From NCBI RefSeq assembly GCF_037076345.1, contig NZ_AP024702.1:5146001-5210000 (forward strand): 64,000 nt of DNA, written 5' to 3'. The notes beneath the pieces were generated by a model. The model searched no databases. It saw nothing but the letters and a program-made list of their open reading frames with translations, and was not told the DNA's origin. The position numbers and the translations under genes are program-made. This document shows, piece after piece, positions 35,297 to 43,784 of this stretch. This DNA is from Haloferula helveola (GTDB lineage: Bacteria; Verrucomicrobiota; Verrucomicrobiia; Verrucomicrobiales; Akkermansiaceae). The first letter of the stretch is position 1, and each line of letters starts with the position of its first letter.

Positions 35297-36313
35297 ATGG
35301 AATTCGCCTCCGAAACCGAAGTCTCCGAAGCCGGCAAGCACGTCCGCTCGCTGAGCGCCGCCCTGAATCAGGTCCTTTTCGGTCAGGAGGAGCTGATCGA
35401 GCTGGTCCTGACCGGGATCCTCGCGCGGGGCCACATCCTTCTCGAGGGCCTGCCGGGACTCGGGAAAACCGAGCTGGTCAAGGGGCTCTCGAAGACGCTC
35501 CGGCTCGGCACCAAGCGGGTCCAGTTCACACCGGATCTCCTGCCCGGCGACATCACCGGCAACCCCGTCCTCCAGGAAGTTGACGGCCGACGGTCCTTCG
35601 TCTTCCAGCCGGGACCGCTGTTCACCAACATCGTGCTCGCCGACGAAATCAACCGGGCCTCGCCGAAGACGCAGTCGGCTCTCCTCGAGGCGATGCAGGA
35701 GCGCCGCGTCACGGTGCTCGGCGAGACCCACGACCTGCCGAAGCCGTTTTTCGTGCTGGCGACCCAGAACCCGATCGAGCTCGAGGGCACCTACCCTCTT
35801 CCGGAGGCCCAGCTCGACCGCTTTCTTTTCAAACTCGAGGTGACCCGCAACGACGTCGCCACCCTCGAGCGCATCGTCAACCACCGCGAACTCGGAACCG
35901 AGCCGACGGTCGAAGCAATCATGGACCAGTCGACCCTGCAGTCGACGCTCGACCTGGTGCGCCGAATCTTTCTTCCGGAGGTCGTCGGCAACTATATCGC
36001 CCGTCTCGTCGACGCGACCCATCCGGGACAGTCGGCGGCCGCCCGTGGAATCCGCTACGGTGCCAGCCCCCGTGCCGCGCTCTCGCTGGCCTCGGCGGCC
36101 AAGGCCCGTGCCCTGATGAACGAGCGGACGAACGCATCGTTCGAAGATGTCCGTTTCGTCGCCCCGGCGGTGCTGCGGCACCGGATCGTTCTCGAGTACA
36201 ACGCGCGGGTCGAAGGCCTGACCAACAACGATGTGGTTCGTTCGATCCTTGAAGAAGTTCCGGCGCACTCCGGAGCGACGCCGAAGACCATGAGCACCGC
36301 CACCCCCGCCTGA
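35297..36313 (+). CDS. MoxR-family AAA+ ATPase
   Basis: 338-residue AAA+ chaperone-like ATPase. Walker A GLPGLGKTELVKG, Walker B VLADEINRASPKTQSALLEAMQE (with the characteristic MoxR insert), sensor 1 FVLATQNPIELEGTYPLPEAQLDRF, and the C-terminal lid with RYGASPRAALSLASAAKA. MoxR proteins usually insert metals or mature partners together with von Willebrand A proteins. Here the partners (DUF58 and two VWA membrane proteins) are downstream in one operon, with an ABC transporter in between. It starts 8 bp before the next membrane-protein gene. Confidence 0.95.
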   Translation: MEFASETEVSEAGKHVRSLSAALNQVLFGQEELIELVLTGILARGHILLEGLPGLGKTELVKGLSKTLRLGTKRVQFTPDLLPGDITGNPVLQEVDGRRSFVFQPGPLFTNIVLADEINRASPKTQSALLEAMQERRVTVLGETHDLPKPFFVLATQNPIELEGTYPLPEAQLDRFLFKLEVTRNDVATLERIVNHRELGTEPTVEAIMDQSTLQSTLDLVRRIFLPEVVGNYIARLVDATHPGQSAAARGIRYGASPRAALSLASAAKARALMNERTNASFEDVRFVAPAVLRHRIVLEYNARVEGLTNNDVVRSILEEVPAHSGATPKTMSTATPA

Positions 36314-36320
36314 CCGGTTT

Positions 36321-38102
36321 ATGTTCCGACGATTGTTGCTCGCCGGATTGGCCCTCGGGTCACCGCTGCTCGCCCAGGAGAACCTTTTCATCCAGGCGCC
36401 CCGTCCGACCCATCCGAAGGACAAGACGCGCATCGAGGTCGAGGCGCTCTTCAGTATGGCGCCGCCGACCGGTTACCTGCCGGTGCGGGTCAGCGTCGTC
36501 AACCAGCGGAAAACCAACGGACAGCTCAATTTCGACACCCTGTCGTCGACCGGCTACGACGAGGCAGGAAGCCAGCTCGAGTCCGAGTTCACGGTTGGCA
36601 GTGACGCAGGTACAGCGAGGTCGACCGATCTCCTGATCCCCCTGACGACCGAACTCGACAGCACCGGTGGATACGGATCCACCACGGTCGAGGTCTCGAT
36701 GACGGGATCTTTCGGCGGGAACCGGGGCTCGATCCCATCGAATTTCCATCCGGAGGGTCCGGCGACCCTGATGAGCGAGGTGCTCTACACGCCGAACTCG
36801 TCGGCCCTCGACGCGGCGCTCAACAGCACCAGCGGCGGATACGGCAGCCATTCGTTCGCGGCCCGATTCACACCGTCGAAGATGCCGGAGGACTGGCGGG
36901 CCTACTCCGGCTACGACCTGATGATGCTGACCCCCGACGACTGGCGCAAGATGTCGCCCGGGGCGACCAGTTCGATTCTCCAGTGGATCCGCCTCGGTGG
37001 CCGGATGGTCTTCTATGCGAGCGGCAGCGCGCCGACATTCGGGGCGCTCGGGATCGAGGGGGAAACCAAGGGCAACGATCTGGACTACGGTTTCGGCAAG
37101 GTGTCGATCAGCACCATTTCCGGGCCCACGGCGTTGAACGCGAATGATACCGTCCGACGATTTCATCGGGCGGGCGCGACCAAGATCCGCGGGCTGAACG
37201 AATGCATCAGCGAGGACTTCTCCGTGCGCTGGCCGCTGCATGAGGAGTTCGGCAAACAGACTTTCGATTACGCGATCTTTGTCGTCGTGCTGATCGCCTT
37301 CGGGGTGCTGGTGGGTCCGATCAACCTGTTCGTGTTCGCGAAGTCAGGAAAGCGTCACAAGCTGTTCATCACCACTCCGGTGATTTCCTTGGCAACCAGC
37401 GCGCTGCTGATCGCGCTCATCCTGCTGCGCGACGGTGTCGGCGGGCGTGGCGCCAGAATCGCGCTGATCGAGGTGCGGCCTGAAGCGGGCGAGAACCGGG
37501 CCTACGTCCTGCAGGAGCAGATTTCCCGCACCGGCGTTCTTCTCGGAGGCGGATTCCAAGTGGATGAGGATGTCGCGATCACGCCCGTACCGATCGCCGA
37601 CAGTCCTTGGGCGCGACTCACCCCCCGCACCGGAGGTGGCGGGATGCGCTACACTGCGTCCTTCGGCGATGAAGGCCTCAAGGTCACCGGCGACTGGTTC
37701 CAGAGTCGCTCCGAGCAGGGGCAGCTGGCACGCGCTGTTGTTCCGACCCGCGGGCGGATCGAACTCAAGGGCGAAACGGGGCCGCCGAATTTCGTCTCGA
37801 CCTTCGACTTTCCGATCGAGCGTCTCTACTACGCGGATCGTAGTGGTGGCTGGTGGATGGCCAGTGACCTGAAGGCGGGCAGCCCGACGCAGGGCACCCC
37901 GATCAGCGAGGCCGACTACAATAAGGCAATTGGCGATCAGGGGATGTTGCTCGCGGCACGTCATCGCAGCCAGTTGGACCGCTGTGCCGAGCGTTCCGGC
38001 CACTACGTCGCCATCGCTTCCGAGGCACCGGCGATCGAGACCTTCGATTCGATTCGCTGGTCCGATACCCACACCATTCTCACCGGGCCGGCCGTCCGAT
38101 GA
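36321..38102 (+). CDS. Signal-peptide membrane protein of MoxR operon
   Basis: 593 residues: a signal peptide (MFRRLLLAGLALGSPLLAQ), a large extracytoplasmic domain (about 20-310, beta-rich, with LSTTSS-like repeats of Ser/Thr/Gly) and two transmembrane helices (about 313-336 and 350-368; YAIFVVVLIAFGVLVGPINLFVFA). A second large beta-rich region follows. No named domain was recognised. Its TGA at 38100 lies inside ATGA, and this ATGA is repeated 453 bp further at the start of the ABC ATPase gene. Before an insertion the two genes may have overlapped by 4 bp. Function unknown; context suggests a partner of MoxR and the transporter. Confidence 0.8.
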   Translation: MFRRLLLAGLALGSPLLAQENLFIQAPRPTHPKDKTRIEVEALFSMAPPTGYLPVRVSVVNQRKTNGQLNFDTLSSTGYDEAGSQLESEFTVGSDAGTARSTDLLIPLTTELDSTGGYGSTTVEVSMTGSFGGNRGSIPSNFHPEGPATLMSEVLYTPNSSALDAALNSTSGGYGSHSFAARFTPSKMPEDWRAYSGYDLMMLTPDDWRKMSPGATSSILQWIRLGGRMVFYASGSAPTFGALGIEGETKGNDLDYGFGKVSISTISGPTALNANDTVRRFHRAGATKIRGLNECISEDFSVRWPLHEEFGKQTFDYAIFVVVLIAFGVLVGPINLFVFAKSGKRHKLFITTPVISLATSALLIALILLRDGVGGRGARIALIEVRPEAGENRAYVLQEQISRTGVLLGGGFQVDEDVAITPVPIADSPWARLTPRTGGGGMRYTASFGDEGLKVTGDWFQSRSEQGQLARAVVPTRGRIELKGETGPPNFVSTFDFPIERLYYADRSGGWWMASDLKAGSPTQGTPISEADYNKAIGDQGMLLAARHRSQLDRCAERSGHYVAIASEAPAIETFDSIRWSDTHTILTGPAVR

Positions 38103-38131
38103 AACTTGAAACTCCAAACTCGAAATTCCAA
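38099..38131. repeat. Left arm of imperfect inverted repeat
   Basis: AT-rich, A/C-patterned arm (units of GAAACTT and GAAACTC) that overlaps the stop codon of the upstream gene. It pairs with 38521-38553 at 24 of 33 positions. The right arm reads TTGAGTCTTAAAGTTTAGAG and onwards. In RNA the two arms could form a long stem around the gene, as in intervening sequences of 23S rRNA. Confidence 0.6.
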
Positions 38132-38551
38132 GCACGTGACTTCAGGGCGTCAGATCGAGGCAAAACCCTACGACCTTGAGGAGCGAACCTATCGCTTCGC
38201 TCTGGTCACGCGCCTGTTTCTCAAGAGACAATCGTGGGATCCGGCTTCGTGGCCGGATGTCAGGCAGCTGCTTCGTTCGTCGGGGTCCGTTGCTGCGAAC
38301 TACGTGGAGTTCATTGAAGGGTTGAGCGGGGACGACAAGACCTACCGTCTCCGTATCTCAAAAAAGGAAGCAAGGGAGTCGGGGCTGTGGCTGCGGCTGC
38401 TGTCGGACTGCAACAGCCTGCCGCCAGAGTCGGCGGCGGAGTTGCGCGAGCTGAAACAGGAGTCTGATGAATTGGTCCGCATTCTTGCTGCAATCATTCG
38501 AAAGCGCGTCTCCTGAGTTATTGAGTCTTAAAGTTTAGAGTTTCAGATTTC
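38103..38551 (+). mobile_element. Candidate mobile insert carrying the four-helix-bundle gene
   Basis: This 449-bp stretch lies between two copies of ATGA (38099-38102 and 38552-38555): the first ends one operon gene, the second starts the next. Removing the stretch with one ATGA would leave a 4-bp stop/start overlap like others in this operon. Imperfect inverted repeats flank it (38099-38131 and 38521-38553, 24 of 33 positions matched). It holds only a four-helix-bundle gene, no transposase. Mobility is inferred from the junctions. Confidence 0.5.
38136..38516 (+). CDS. Four-helix-bundle protein (23S rRNA IVP/S23 type)
   Basis: 126 residues from GTG 38136 (a TTG ten codons earlier is possible). 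It is helical, basic, and matches the four-helix-bundle family found in 23S rRNA intervening sequences and, as Avd, in diversity-generating retroelements: YRFALVTRLFLK, SGSVAANYVEFIEG, KTYRLRISKKEARESGLWLRLL, LKQESDELVRILAAI. Its function is unknown in most contexts; Avd binds nucleic acid. It is placed inside a MoxR/ABC operon in the same direction, fits no function of that operon, and is flanked by inverted repeats. No reverse transcriptase or variable repeat is near. Confidence 0.85.
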   Translation: MTSGRQIEAKPYDLEERTYRFALVTRLFLKRQSWDPASWPDVRQLLRSSGSVAANYVEFIEGLSGDDKTYRLRISKKEARESGLWLRLLSDCNSLPPESAAELRELKQESDELVRILAAIIRKRVS

Positions 38552-38553
38552 AT
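38521..38553. repeat. Right arm of imperfect inverted repeat
   Basis: Reverse complement partner of 38099-38131 (24 of 33 positions). It begins 5 bp after the four-helix-bundle stop codon and overlaps the ATG of the ABC ATPase gene. The mismatches are largely transitions, some giving G-U pairs in RNA. Confidence 0.6.
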
Positions 38554-39580
38554 GACCGACTCCACCAGCGCCATCCGCGTCCACAACCTCTACCGCTACT
38601 TCGGGCAACTGAAGGCGGTGAACGGCATCTCTTTCGAGATTCCCCACGGCTCCGTCTGCGGGTTCGTGGGTGCCAACGGTGCCGGAAAGACGACGACCAT
38701 GCGGATTCTCGCATCCCTCGACTACCCGACCATGGGGTTGGCGGAAGTCTGCGGGATCAATGTCGTGCATCATCCGGAAGAAGTTCGGCGGCTGATCGGA
38801 TGGATGCCCGACCACTTCGGCAACTACGAGCACATGACCGTGCTCGAGTATCTCGACTTCTACGCACGTGCCTTCGGTTACTCGGGCAAGGAACGTCGGA
38901 TGAGGGTGCAGGAAGTGATGGAGTTCACCGACCTGATTCCGCTTGCCGAGCGATTCTCGAACAAGCTGTCGAAGGGCATGACACAACGTCTCTGTCTGGG
39001 GCGTGCGCTGCTGCATGATCCGCAAGTGCTGATCATGGATGAGCCTGCGGCGGGGCTCGATCCGAAGGCTCGGGTCGAACTGAAGCACCTCATCCGCGTT
39101 CTCGCGGACGAGGGGAAAACGATCTTCATCTCTTCCCACATCCTCTCCGAGCTCGGCGAGATGTGCGACTCCCTCCTCTTCGTCAACGCGGGTCGGATCG
39201 TCCACCACGGCGACGCCGACTCGCTCAAGCACGGCACCGATATCACCGGTGGGTTGCTCTACGACGTTCAGATCGTCGGTGATCCCGGCAGGGTTTCCGA
39301 GTGGTGCATGGTCAATCCCCATGTCGAGTTCATGGAAAGCCGGAAGCTGGGCGGACGGATCCGGATCGAGGCCGGCGACCCCGAAAAGGCGGCTGACGTG
39401 CTGGCCCGGATGATCCGCGACGGACTCAAGGTCGTCGAGTTCCACCGGGAGCAGCGGAATCTCGAGGATGCGTTCATCGACATGCTCGGCAGGCTCGACC
39501 GCGGCGAGGATGCGCAGCCTCCGGCGATGCCCCAACAGGAAGCCGAACCGGCATTCACTCCGCCAGCAGGCACCAACTGA
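38552..39580 (+). CDS. ABC transporter ATP-binding protein
   Basis: 342-residue ATPase. Walker A VGANGAGKTTTMR, Q-loop MPDHFGNYEHMTVLEYL, signature KLSKGMTQRLCLGRAL (variant of LSGGQ), Walker B VLIMDEPAAGLDPKAR, and the H-loop ISSHILSELG. This is the GldA/CcmA-like class of exporter ATPases with a C-terminal extension (about 240-342) that ends in a Pro/Ala-rich tail. It works with the permease encoded 14 bp downstream. The start ATG lies in the right inverted-repeat arm of the four-helix insert. Substrate not known. Confidence 0.93.
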   Translation: MTDSTSAIRVHNLYRYFGQLKAVNGISFEIPHGSVCGFVGANGAGKTTTMRILASLDYPTMGLAEVCGINVVHHPEEVRRLIGWMPDHFGNYEHMTVLEYLDFYARAFGYSGKERRMRVQEVMEFTDLIPLAERFSNKLSKGMTQRLCLGRALLHDPQVLIMDEPAAGLDPKARVELKHLIRVLADEGKTIFISSHILSELGEMCDSLLFVNAGRIVHHGDADSLKHGTDITGGLLYDVQIVGDPGRVSEWCMVNPHVEFMESRKLGGRIRIEAGDPEKAADVLARMIRDGLKVVEFHREQRNLEDAFIDMLGRLDRGEDAQPPAMPQQEAEPAFTPPAGTN

Positions 39581-39594
39581 ACGGAACCCGTTGC

Positions 39595-41082
39595 ATGTCA
39601 GAAGCCGCAGCCACCGCCCCGGAACCCGCAACCGAGCCCGCCCCACCGGCTCTTGTTGCCGACCGGCTGGCGGATTTCAGTGACAAGCTATCGCCGATGC
39701 TGGTGAAGGAGCTTCGCCAGGGATTGCGCGCGAAGACCTTCGTCATTGTCTTCCTCACCCTGCAGGGGCTGCTGCTGCTGGTGCTGCTGTCGGCGGTGGC
39801 GGGCTCCGCCAATCCCCAGCGGGCCGGCGACACGATTTCGGGCATCATCTTCATGTTCTTCGCCCTCGCCGTGCTGGTAATCCAACCGGTCCGCGGCATT
39901 GGTTCACTCCATCGCGAGGTGCAGGCAAGGACGATCGAGTTGATGGTCCTGACCCGTCTCAGCGCGTGGAAGATCGTGCTCGGCAAATGGATCTCGATCG
40001 TCAGCCAGTCCGCGCTGCTGCTGGCGGCGATCATTCCCTACCTCATCCTCCGCTACTGGTTCGGCGACATGAACCTGTTCGGTGAGTTATCGCTGATGGT
40101 GCTCACCTTCATCGCCTCCGCGGTTCTTACGGCTGTCATTATCGGGATATCCTGCGTGCCGTCCGTGCTGCTCCGCGGATTGGTTCCGCTCATCGCCGCC
40201 GCTTTCGGTCTTATCCTGATTCCGCAGCTGTGCTTCGACCGTGAGTTCGACGAGATGATCGACTTCGCGGCGATGCAAACGCCCGCGTCATTCTGGGGAG
40301 TGCTGCTGACCGTTCTGTCCGCGCTATATCTCGGGTGGACCGCTCTCGGCATCGGTGCCTCGATGATCGCACCCGCCGCCGAAAACCACACCACGATCAA
40401 GAGGTTGGTCAGCGCGCTGCTCCTCATTCTGCTGATCCCCGTCGCGGCTTACGCGCCGATCCCTCAGGAGGCGGTGGCTCTCCTCGTCTGCATCCTCGGG
40501 ATTCCCGCTTTGGTTCTGGCGTTGACCGAACCCTTCATGCTGCTTCCGCCGGTTTGTGCGCCGTTCCTCAAACGGGGACCCTTCGGATTGCTCGCCGGAC
40601 GGGTCCTCTATCCCGGCTGGCCCTCCGGGGTTTTGTTTTCGTTGATCGTGGTCGGGTTGGCTGCGGCGTCCGTCTATTTCGCGGTGCGGGGCGGATCGTA
40701 TCCGGGCTTTGATCTGGTGCTCTTCTCCATCCTTGGCGCACTCCTGATGCCTGCGGCCATCATCTCCTTCTTCGATCGAAAGCTGAAAAACCGCCTGACC
40801 ACCTACCTGCTCGTTCTGGCGGCCTCGACCATTGTCGCGTTTGTCGTGGCGTTTATCGCCGGGTCGCTCCCGATGGGGCAGCGCGGATTCCTGTGGTTCT
40901 TCGCGTGGCTTCCGCAGACGGGTATCGTGATGGAATCGTTGGAGCCGGAGTTTGATGTGTGGAAGGTTCGGTTGACCATGATCTGGGTTGCTTCCGGATA
41001 CGGTCTACTGCTTCTTCCGGCGGCATTCCTTCGCTTCCGGGAAATCCGGAAAATTGAGTCTGAACTGATTGAGCGAGGATGA
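39595..41082 (+). CDS. ABC transporter permease (GldF/ABC-2 type)
   Basis: 495-residue membrane protein with about 12 hydrophobic segments, N-terminal cytoplasmic part (about 1-45) and a first helix pair (TFVIVFLTLQGLLLLVLL). The motif LSAWKIVLGKWISIVSQSALLL is typical of ABC-2 or gliding-type (GldF) permeases. It carries no nucleotide-binding domain. The stop codon overlaps the start of the DUF58 gene (ATGA), tying the transporter to the MoxR partners. Substrate unknown. Confidence 0.88.
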   Translation: MSEAAATAPEPATEPAPPALVADRLADFSDKLSPMLVKELRQGLRAKTFVIVFLTLQGLLLLVLLSAVAGSANPQRAGDTISGIIFMFFALAVLVIQPVRGIGSLHREVQARTIELMVLTRLSAWKIVLGKWISIVSQSALLLAAIIPYLILRYWFGDMNLFGELSLMVLTFIASAVLTAVIIGISCVPSVLLRGLVPLIAAAFGLILIPQLCFDREFDEMIDFAAMQTPASFWGVLLTVLSALYLGWTALGIGASMIAPAAENHTTIKRLVSALLLILLIPVAAYAPIPQEAVALLVCILGIPALVLALTEPFMLLPPVCAPFLKRGPFGLLAGRVLYPGWPSGVLFSLIVVGLAAASVYFAVRGGSYPGFDLVLFSILGALLMPAAIISFFDRKLKNRLTTYLLVLAASTIVAFVVAFIAGSLPMGQRGFLWFFAWLPQTGIVMESLEPEFDVWKVRLTMIWVASGYGLLLLPAAFLRFREIRKIESELIERG

Positions 41083-41960
41083 CTCCCGAGGAATTGACAT
41101 CAGCCCATGGCAAGGCTCTGGCAGCGGCCGGGCGGCTGCGCCTTCCCCTGCGATCGAAAGTCTGGAAAGGACAGGCGGGCGAGTTCCAAGGGGCGGGAGT
41201 CGGGTCATCCTTGGACTTCCAGGATCACCGGACCTACGTGCCCGGTGACGACCCGCGCCACATCAACTGGCAGGCCTACGCCCGGACCGGAACCTACACG
41301 ATGAAGCTGTATCGGGAAGAGGTGAGGCCGGTGGTGGACGTCGTGCTCGACGCGTCGGATTCGATGTTCTTCGAGCCTGAGAAGGCGCAGCGGACCTGTG
41401 AGCTCTTTTACTTCGCGGTGGAATCGGCGAGGCGTTCCGGCGCCGCCACGACCGTGCATCTCGTTCGGGGTGATGCCATCCGGCCGACCGCCTCGGAAGG
41501 GATCGCCAGCCATCGCTGGTTCGATGAAGCGAAGAGTCTTCCGTCCACCGACCACGCGGCGGTCCCGGATCTCTCGCGAATCCCCTTCCGCCAGAATGCG
41601 ATCCGCGTGTTGATCTCGGATCTCCTGTTTCCCGGGAACCCGGATCCGGTCCTGCGCTTGCTGGCCGCGCGTCAGGGCTCCCCGGTCCTGCTGGTGCCTT
41701 ACTCGCAATCGGAGGCCGACCCCGAGTGGAACGGCAACTACGAGTTCATCGATGCCGAGCGCAAGAGCCGCCACCCGCATCGCGTCGAACCATCGGTGCT
41801 GCGACGCTACAAGGAGACCTACGGTCAGCACTTCGCGCTTTGGAAGAATGCCACCCGGCGCCACCAAAGCGCGCTTGCGCGCATCCCGTGTGGGACTGAC
41901 CTGCAGACCTCGCTTTTTGCCGAAGCGGTGCCGATGGGTGCCCTCGAAATCATTTCCTGA
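41079..41960 (+). CDS. DUF58 protein (von Willebrand A-like)
   Basis: 293 residues. The DUF58 signature is GAGVGSSLDFQDHRTYVPGDDPRHINWQAYARTG, followed by VDVVLDASDSMFFEP (MIDAS-like DxSxS) and the end part with LLVPYSQSE. DUF58 proteins are regular partners of MoxR ATPases. It overlaps the permease gene by four bases and is followed 3 bp later by a BatA-like gene, so it belongs to one transcript. No signal peptide or membrane helix seen, so it is probably cytoplasmic or peripheral. Confidence 0.9.
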   Translation: MTPEELTSAHGKALAAAGRLRLPLRSKVWKGQAGEFQGAGVGSSLDFQDHRTYVPGDDPRHINWQAYARTGTYTMKLYREEVRPVVDVVLDASDSMFFEPEKAQRTCELFYFAVESARRSGAATTVHLVRGDAIRPTASEGIASHRWFDEAKSLPSTDHAAVPDLSRIPFRQNAIRVLISDLLFPGNPDPVLRLLAARQGSPVLLVPYSQSEADPEWNGNYEFIDAERKSRHPHRVEPSVLRRYKETYGQHFALWKNATRRHQSALARIPCGTDLQTSLFAEAVPMGALEIIS

Positions 41961-41963
41961 CCC

Positions 41964-43781
41964 ATGCTGACTCTCGCCAATCCTGCCGGACTCTGGGCGC
42001 TGCTCGGCATCCCCGCCGTGCTGGCGATCCATTTCCTGCAGCGGCAGGCGAAGAACCTTCCGATCTCGACGCTCTTCCTCCTCGAGAAGACGCAGCGGGA
42101 GTCGATCAGCGGCCGCCGATTCGACCGCCTGATGAATTCGGTGCCTCTGTGGATGCAGTTGCTGGCGGTTCTGCTGCTGGCCTGGGTTCTTTCCGAGCCT
42201 CGTTATCAGAAAGCACGGAGTACCCAGCGGGTCGCCGTCGTGCTGGATGGTTCGGCGTCGATGAGCGTCTTTCGCGAAGAGCTCAAGGAGGAGTTGCTCG
42301 AGGTGTTGCCGGATCTTCAGGGGCCCGCCTCCGTTTTGGAACTGGTCGTCATGGAGTCCGGCTCGTTGCACCAGCGTCTCTACGGTGGCGACTCGATCGA
42401 AGATGCCGTGGCGGCGCTTGACGAATGGAATCCCAGCGATGGCGTCATTGATCCGACTCCGGCGATCCGGATAGCCCGGTCGCTGGTCGCACGTGAGGGC
42501 ATTGTGGTCTTCGCCACGGACACTCCACGCGAGGGTTTGCCCTTCGAGGCGCGGCTGTTGTCGGTCGGCGACAAGATCGAGAACGTGGGCATTACCGGTA
42601 TCCGGTTCGAGAACAAGGAGGGAGCGCTGGTATGGAACGCGGTGGTCAGGAACTACTCGGACAGCACCGTCAGCCGGACATGGTCACTGCGGTTCCCCGA
42701 TGGCAACCGCAGCGAGCCCAAGTCCTTCGAGATCGGTGCCGGTGCATTGGTGTCTCTGCAGGCGGCGTTCCCGAAAGAGCGGGAGCGAGCGGTCTTGGAG
42801 CTCTCACCCGATCGCTTCACGCTGGATGACGCGGTGCCGATCGTTCCTCCGGCGCCCAAGCGGCTCTCGTTGTTCTCCGCGACCTCGCCTGAATTCGAGA
42901 AGCTGGCGGAGCGGATGGTGCACTCGCTTGAGAATGTCGAACCTACCAATGATGCGGCTTCCGCCGACCTCTCGCTGGTGGCCTACGATCCGCTCGACCC
43001 GGGACTGCCCGACGGCAACGCGGCGGTCTTCGTCAACGACACGACCAAACCCGGAGCCTACCTCAAGGGTGGGATCGTCGCCGAAGCGCACGCTCTGGTA
43101 GCCGGACTCAACTGGCAGTCGCTGCTGGTTCGGGAGTCGATCCAGCTCGAGCGCCTCACCACCGACGACGTCGTCCTGTGGCAAGAGCGGAGGCCGCTGA
43201 TCTTTCTTCGCGAGGTTCCGGCCACCGAGGAGCGCCCGGCCAGCCGCCAGCTCTGTTTCAATTTCGACCTCCGCCGCTCGAACGCCCTTCGTCAGCCCGC
43301 GTTCATCGTTTGCCTCCACCGTTTCACGGAAAGCATCCGCCAGGAAAAGGTCGCCGCGGTCCGCGAGAATCTCGAGAGCGGCCAGCCGATCGAGATCGCC
43401 GCCAATGGCAATTCGGCCGAACCGGTTCTGATGCGCCGCCTCGAACTTGATGGTGAGGAAAGCGAGACGACCGAGTTCAAGGCGGCCGACCTCGTCCGCT
43501 TCAAAGCACCCAAGACTCCATGTTTCATCCGGGTGCGTCAGGGCGAGAACGAACTGCTTGATGCTTCCGTGTTCTTCGCCGATACCCGCGAGGCCGATTT
43601 CAGTGCCTGCGCCGAAGACAGCACCGTCGATGAAGTCACCGCGGGTGTTGTCGAGCGTCACACCGAGGAGGATCACTGGTGGCGCGCCTGGATCCTGCTT
43701 CTGGTCGCCGCGCTCGGAGTCTCGTGGTATTTCACCAAGGACGGCCCGGCCGAACCCAAAGCTGTCGAGAAACCCGCCTGA
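41964..43781 (+). CDS. BatA-type membrane protein with VWA-like domain
   Basis: 605 residues. The N-terminus is the BatA/aerotolerance pattern: a helix (NPAGLWALLGIPAVLAIHFL), a linker ending with RRFDRL, then a second helix (PLWMQLLAVLLLAWVLSEP). A VWA-like domain follows with DxSxS (AVVLDGSASMSVF, about 90-100). A large middle region (about 230-560) has no named family. A final helix (RAWILLLVAALGVSWYF) and basic tail anchor the C-terminus. It sits 3 bp after DUF58 and 3 bp before the last gene. Role: membrane partner of MoxR, unclear. Confidence 0.85.
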   Translation: MLTLANPAGLWALLGIPAVLAIHFLQRQAKNLPISTLFLLEKTQRESISGRRFDRLMNSVPLWMQLLAVLLLAWVLSEPRYQKARSTQRVAVVLDGSASMSVFREELKEELLEVLPDLQGPASVLELVVMESGSLHQRLYGGDSIEDAVAALDEWNPSDGVIDPTPAIRIARSLVAREGIVVFATDTPREGLPFEARLLSVGDKIENVGITGIRFENKEGALVWNAVVRNYSDSTVSRTWSLRFPDGNRSEPKSFEIGAGALVSLQAAFPKERERAVLELSPDRFTLDDAVPIVPPAPKRLSLFSATSPEFEKLAERMVHSLENVEPTNDAASADLSLVAYDPLDPGLPDGNAAVFVNDTTKPGAYLKGGIVAEAHALVAGLNWQSLLVRESIQLERLTTDDVVLWQERRPLIFLREVPATEERPASRQLCFNFDLRRSNALRQPAFIVCLHRFTESIRQEKVAAVRENLESGQPIEIAANGNSAEPVLMRRLELDGEESETTEFKAADLVRFKAPKTPCFIRVRQGENELLDASVFFADTREADFSACAEDSTVDEVTAGVVERHTEEDHWWRAWILLLVAALGVSWYFTKDGPAEPKAVEKPA

Positions 43782-43784
43782 TCC

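Noticed and set aside
38099-38555. Diversity-generating retroelement (Avd-type gene)
   Set aside because: No reverse transcriptase, no template or variable repeats within the window; only the four-helix-bundle family is shared.
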